Source of the DNA: a bacterium | GTDB lineage: Bacteria; Fidelibacterota; Marinisomatia; Marinisomatales; Marinisomataceae | Reading direction: 5' to 3' | Length of the DNA: 10,184 nucleotides | Assembly: GCA_023255095.1 (NCBI GenBank) | Contig: JALRJJ010000051.1 | Coordinates: 1 to 10,184, forward strand | Shown: positions 7,245 to 10,184 of the stretch, piece after piece | Layout of the letters: each line of letters begins with the position of its first letter | Numbering within the stretch: position 1 is the first letter of the stretch | Program-made: the position numbers and the translations under genes | The notes under the pieces: model-generated | Database searches by the model: none | What the model was told of the DNA's origin: nothing | What the model saw: only the letters and a program-made list of their open reading frames with translations

Positions 7245-8119
7245 AAACAGTTCTCATAAGTCATTTTGTACCTGGAATGAAAATTGAAGGATTCTACTAT
7301 TGTGTTGAAAAAAGAATTCTTAAAAAAAAAGATGGAACTAAATATTTAAGCCTACTTCTTCAAGATAAATCAGGTTCTATTAGAGCTCGCCTTTGGGATA
7401 ACATAGATGGGTTTTCCAAGAAATTCTCATCACCTAATCCTGTAGCTATCAAAGGAGAAATTTATCAATATGGTGACAATCTGATGATAAAAATTAGAAA
7501 TATAAATTTTGCTTCAATAGAAAAATACTCAAAATTTGGTTTTAATCCTGCTGAGCTGATTCCTGAATCTAACATTAATCCTACTAAATTGTGGGAGGTT
7601 CTATTAAATGAAGTTTCGTTAATTTCAAAAAATCATTTCAAAATATTAGTTTTAAAAATTCTTAAAGATCAAAAAAATAAATTTATTGTTTTCCCTGCGA
7701 GCATTTCATATCAGTATAATTATCAGAATGGCTTGTTGGCTCAAACAATTTCTATGGTTAATTCTGCAAAACTACTCAGAAAAAACTATGAATTCGATTA
7801 TGACCTACTATTGTCCGGAATAAGTTTACATCAAATTGGAAAACTTTACTCAATCAATGTTGGATTTAGTAATTCATCAAAAAGTTCTAATGAAAAAGCT
7901 TTACTTGGGAATGCAATATTGTCAAAAGATTTAGTTGGAGAATATATAAATCAAATTCCTACTTTTCCCAAAGAAGATAAAATTAAACTAGACCATCTTA
8001 TTTTATCATATCAGGGAAGAAGAGAGTGGATGAGCCCCATAGAACCTCAAACTATTGAAGCAATTCTTCTTCACACAATTAGTTATTTGGATTCCCAAAT
8101 TAATATTTTGAAACGATAA
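7241..8119 (+). CDS. YhaM-like OB-fold/HD-domain protein with degraded HD metal site
   Basis: This 292-residue protein has the layout of YhaM-type 3'-5' exoribonucleases. An OB fold spans about 8-92, with DGTKYLSLLLQDKSGSIRARLWD and VAIKGEIYQYGDNLMIKI. A linker with NPAELIPES and LWEVLL leads to an HD domain from about 155 to 290. The HD framework is kept (NGLLAQT, LLLSGISLHQIGK, LDHLILSYQG, SPIEPQTIEAILLH), but key polar positions differ from the family pattern I recall: HH becomes Q158-Y159, LLEHT becomes LLAQT (Q168), HDIGK becomes HQIGK (Q198), SHHG becomes SYQG (257-258), and HxID becomes HTIS (S281). H197, H252, H278 and D284 remain. Metal-dependent nuclease activity is therefore doubtful, while nucleic-acid binding by the OB fold may persist. 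The frame is intact, with a nine-A run at 7322-7330. The start overlaps the fur-like stop. The fold call is firm; the loss of activity is inferred. Confidence 0.85.
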   Translation: MKTVLISHFVPGMKIEGFYYCVEKRILKKKDGTKYLSLLLQDKSGSIRARLWDNIDGFSKKFSSPNPVAIKGEIYQYGDNLMIKIRNINFASIEKYSKFGFNPAELIPESNINPTKLWEVLLNEVSLISKNHFKILVLKILKDQKNKFIVFPASISYQYNYQNGLLAQTISMVNSAKLLRKNYEFDYDLLLSGISLHQIGKLYSINVGFSNSSKSSNEKALLGNAILSKDLVGEYINQIPTFPKEDKIKLDHLILSYQGRREWMSPIEPQTIEAILLHTISYLDSQINILKR

Positions 8120-8128
8120 ACTTAATTT

Positions 8129-10144
8129 TTAGAAGAAATATTCTAATGTAAGGTTAAAAGTTCTTAAAGGTTCTGGATAACCAAATGTCGATTGATATTT
8201 TTTATTAAAAAGATTGTTAATAATAAACCCATATCTGATTGATTTTTCTTTAAGAGCGTAAGCAAGATTGATGGTATCAAATTTTTTACTTAATACTTCA
8301 GGCGTATAGCTTGAAGCATATTGTGTAATTCTATCTCCAATTATCAAATAATCAATTTCAAGAGAATGTTTATCAATTGAAAAAAAATATGTTAAAGATG
8401 CTTGGTAATCTGGAACATATAAAAGTTTTTTATTTTTTGATTTATCAATACTATCATAAAAGTTAATTGATGATATTATTCCTTGGTTATCATTTGATAA
8501 TTTCCAGAAAAGATTTAAAGAATTTTTTTCAGCAATTGAAATATTAACAGGAGAATATTTTCCATTTTGATCTGAAATCCAATTGATTAAATCCTTATAT
8601 TTTTTAAAAGATACACTAGCTTTGAAAAGTGTACTAGAATTAGTATAAGTCAAATTTGAGGTTAAGTAATTGCTCTCTTCATTTTTAAGATTTTTATTTC
8701 CTGAACTATATTGAGAATCTGGCCAATAAAGATCATTCAAGCTTGGGAATTGAAAACCGCTTCCGGTTTCTATTTCAAAATTTATTGGCAGCAACTTAAA
8801 ATTATAGCTTGATGATAAGCTAAATGTATTTTTTTGTATATTTTCTTGACTATCAAATCTAAAAACAGGCTTAGTTCTAAATCTGTTATTGAGGCTATTG
8901 TATTGGAAGGATGTTAATAGTGATTTCTCAGTGATATTTATCTTTCCAATATCGTTGCTATCTAAAAAATTTTTTTTATTTTCAAAAATAATTTGAAAGT
9001 TTCTTTGTCTATTGGAAGTTTTAAAGTTGATTCCACTAGTGTATGTGTTTGAAAGATGTTCACTTAAAGAGCTCTGTTCAGAGTCATATTGGTATTCTTG
9101 TATAGAATCAACAATATGAAAATAAAACTTTAAGGAAGATGAATTAAAATTTTTCGTCCAGGTTAAATTACGAAGACTAATATCATCTTTTCTAGATGCA
9201 TTTGATGTTGGGTAAAATACGCTACCCGGGACATTTCTTTCAACAATTGAAAACATAGATGAATAATGAAAAAATGTGTCATTGTTTAATTTATAAATTC
9301 TGTTTATAGAAAAGAAAACTTGGTCAAACTGATTATTTTCTCTTTTTTCATATTGATTGCTAATATTGTTATAAAATTTATAATTACCATCATATTGGGT
9401 TTTTGAGAAAAAAATATCTCTTCGAGAACTTTCTCTGGATAAAGATATTTTTGATCCGAATTGAGAAAAGGCGTTCGATCCAGAATTAATAAAAACACTA
9501 TTCTCCGAATTTTGATTTTTAAAATTAATCACTCCATCAATAGAACCAGAATTATAAACCGCCCCAATATTTGAGTCAAAAGCTACATTATTAAGAACTT
9601 GAGTAGGAAATAATGATAGGTCAGCTTGTCCTAATTGAGCATTAGTAACATCTACATTATTAAAAAGAACTTTCGTATGTCTTGGGAATCCGTTATCAAA
9701 ACTTGGGCTAACTACTCCTGAAATTGAACCATAAGTTCTAATACTAAATGAAGGAATTTGATAAAGATTTCCATAATTTGAAAATTCTCCTATTAAACTT
9801 TTTTCTTTGAATTCTTTTACCATTCTGATATCATTTACTGTAAATACATTTACAGGGTCTAACTCAATACTTTCTGATAAAAGTTTAAAATATTGAAAGC
9901 TACCGATTGGCATGAAAGTCTTGGGTTTATAACCAATTCTGGTAATCGTAATTGTCTCTCCAGAAGAGTTGATTGAAAATTCACCATTTTCATCAGCTAT
10001 TGTCCATTCTTTAGAGCCATTGTCAACAATCACTGCATAATCAATGGGAATATCATCCTGATTAATAATAATTCCTCTAAGCTCTTTTGAAATTAATGAA
10101 TTAAAAATTATTATAAGGTTTAGTAATATTTTTATGTATTTCAT
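8129..10144 (-). CDS. BtuB-like TonB-dependent outer-membrane receptor
   Basis: This 671-residue protein begins with a signal peptide (about 1-20, hydrophobic core ILLNLIIIFNSLIS). A carboxypeptidase-regulatory-like beta-sandwich follows (about 22-93, with RGIIINQDDIPIDYA and TIADENGEFSI). The TonB plug domain (about 103-208) shows SIRTYG, TKVLFNNVDVT, QADLSLFP and GSIDGVINF, which correspond to the usual R-G, VLLDG and YGSGAIGGVI elements. The rest is a beta-barrel of aromatic strands, including FPSLNDLYWPDSQYSSGNKNLKNEES, a typical late-barrel loop, and it ends in LEYFF with the terminal aromatic needed for BAM assembly. Size and pattern are closest to BtuB or small siderophore receptors rather than large SusC proteins. 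The ligand is unknown and no SusD, ABC or cobalamin gene is adjacent. It imports across the outer membrane with TonB-ExbBD energy. It converges with the YhaM-like gene, 9 bases apart. Confidence 0.88.
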   Translation of the reverse strand: MKYIKILLNLIIIFNSLISKELRGIIINQDDIPIDYAVIVDNGSKEWTIADENGEFSINSSGETITITRIGYKPKTFMPIGSFQYFKLLSESIELDPVNVFTVNDIRMVKEFKEKSLIGEFSNYGNLYQIPSFSIRTYGSISGVVSPSFDNGFPRHTKVLFNNVDVTNAQLGQADLSLFPTQVLNNVAFDSNIGAVYNSGSIDGVINFKNQNSENSVFINSGSNAFSQFGSKISLSRESSRRDIFFSKTQYDGNYKFYNNISNQYEKRENNQFDQVFFSINRIYKLNNDTFFHYSSMFSIVERNVPGSVFYPTSNASRKDDISLRNLTWTKNFNSSSLKFYFHIVDSIQEYQYDSEQSSLSEHLSNTYTSGINFKTSNRQRNFQIIFENKKNFLDSNDIGKINITEKSLLTSFQYNSLNNRFRTKPVFRFDSQENIQKNTFSLSSSYNFKLLPINFEIETGSGFQFPSLNDLYWPDSQYSSGNKNLKNEESNYLTSNLTYTNSSTLFKASVSFKKYKDLINWISDQNGKYSPVNISIAEKNSLNLFWKLSNDNQGIISSINFYDSIDKSKNKKLLYVPDYQASLTYFFSIDKHSLEIDYLIIGDRITQYASSYTPEVLSKKFDTINLAYALKEKSIRYGFIINNLFNKKYQSTFGYPEPLRTFNLTLEYFF

Positions 10145-10184
10145 TTTAATGGTAAATTTGAAGTGAATAATAAAGCCGTAAACT

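Noticed and set aside
7076..7264. 62-codon open frame on the - strand
   Set aside because: It lies almost wholly antisense to the Fur-family gene, whose motifs are intact; its translation resembles nothing recognisable.
8129..8146. Six-base inverted repeat (TTAGAA/TTCTAA) as a terminator
   Set aside because: The stem is all AT except one pair per arm and no T tract follows on either strand; it overlaps the receptor's last codons.
9304..9498. 64-codon open frame on the - strand
   Set aside because: It sits in another frame of the same strand within the TonB-dependent receptor barrel, which is continuous and well supported.
10145..10184. Cobalamin riboswitch or Fur box upstream of the receptor
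   Set aside because: The 40 visible bases show no conserved element of either; the region is cut by the window end.

Overview
The window is a compact, AT-rich bacterial chromosome segment (roughly 30% G+C by eye) made almost entirely of housekeeping-type genes with very short spacers. Several traits point to the FCB superphylum: a SusC/BtuB-style TonB-dependent receptor with an N-terminal carboxypeptidase-regulatory-like domain, a small two-helix protein resembling DUF3098, mostly absent Shine-Dalgarno sequences, and a tRNA without an encoded CCA. A marine Marinimicrobia (SAR406)-like or Bacteroidota-like lineage is my best guess. This is inference; no marker gene was compared. UGA is used as a stop, so the code is standard.

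Left part (1-3500): the tail of an EamA/DMT permease (+) faces a short-chain dehydrogenase (-). That gene is divergent from a KpsF/GutQ-type arabinose-5-phosphate isomerase (+), which converges with a saccharopine-dehydrogenase-like enzyme (-) through a 4-base stop-codon overlap. Upstream of the latter on the same strand lie tRNA-Asp(GTC), followed by a strong hairpin terminator, and a 70-residue membrane protein whose stop codon is only 3 bases from the tRNA.

Middle part (3586-8119): a tightly packed + strand operon of mltG (septum-associated lytic transglycosylase), a UvrD/PcrA helicase, a Fur-family metalloregulator, and a YhaM-like OB-fold/HD protein. The junctions are TAG-ATG abutment, 29 bases, and an ATGA overlap. 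The operon combines envelope, DNA repair, metal regulation and nucleic-acid binding.

Right part (8129-10144): a convergent BtuB-like TonB-dependent outer-membrane receptor (-), with only 40 bases of its upstream region inside the window.

The most notable point is the YhaM-like protein. It keeps the whole OB-plus-HD fold signature, but most of the expected metal-ligand His/Asp positions are replaced, so it looks like a pseudo-nuclease under selection. I saw no mobile element, CRISPR array, phage gene or clear new multi-gene system. No stretch over 300 bases lacks a gene.
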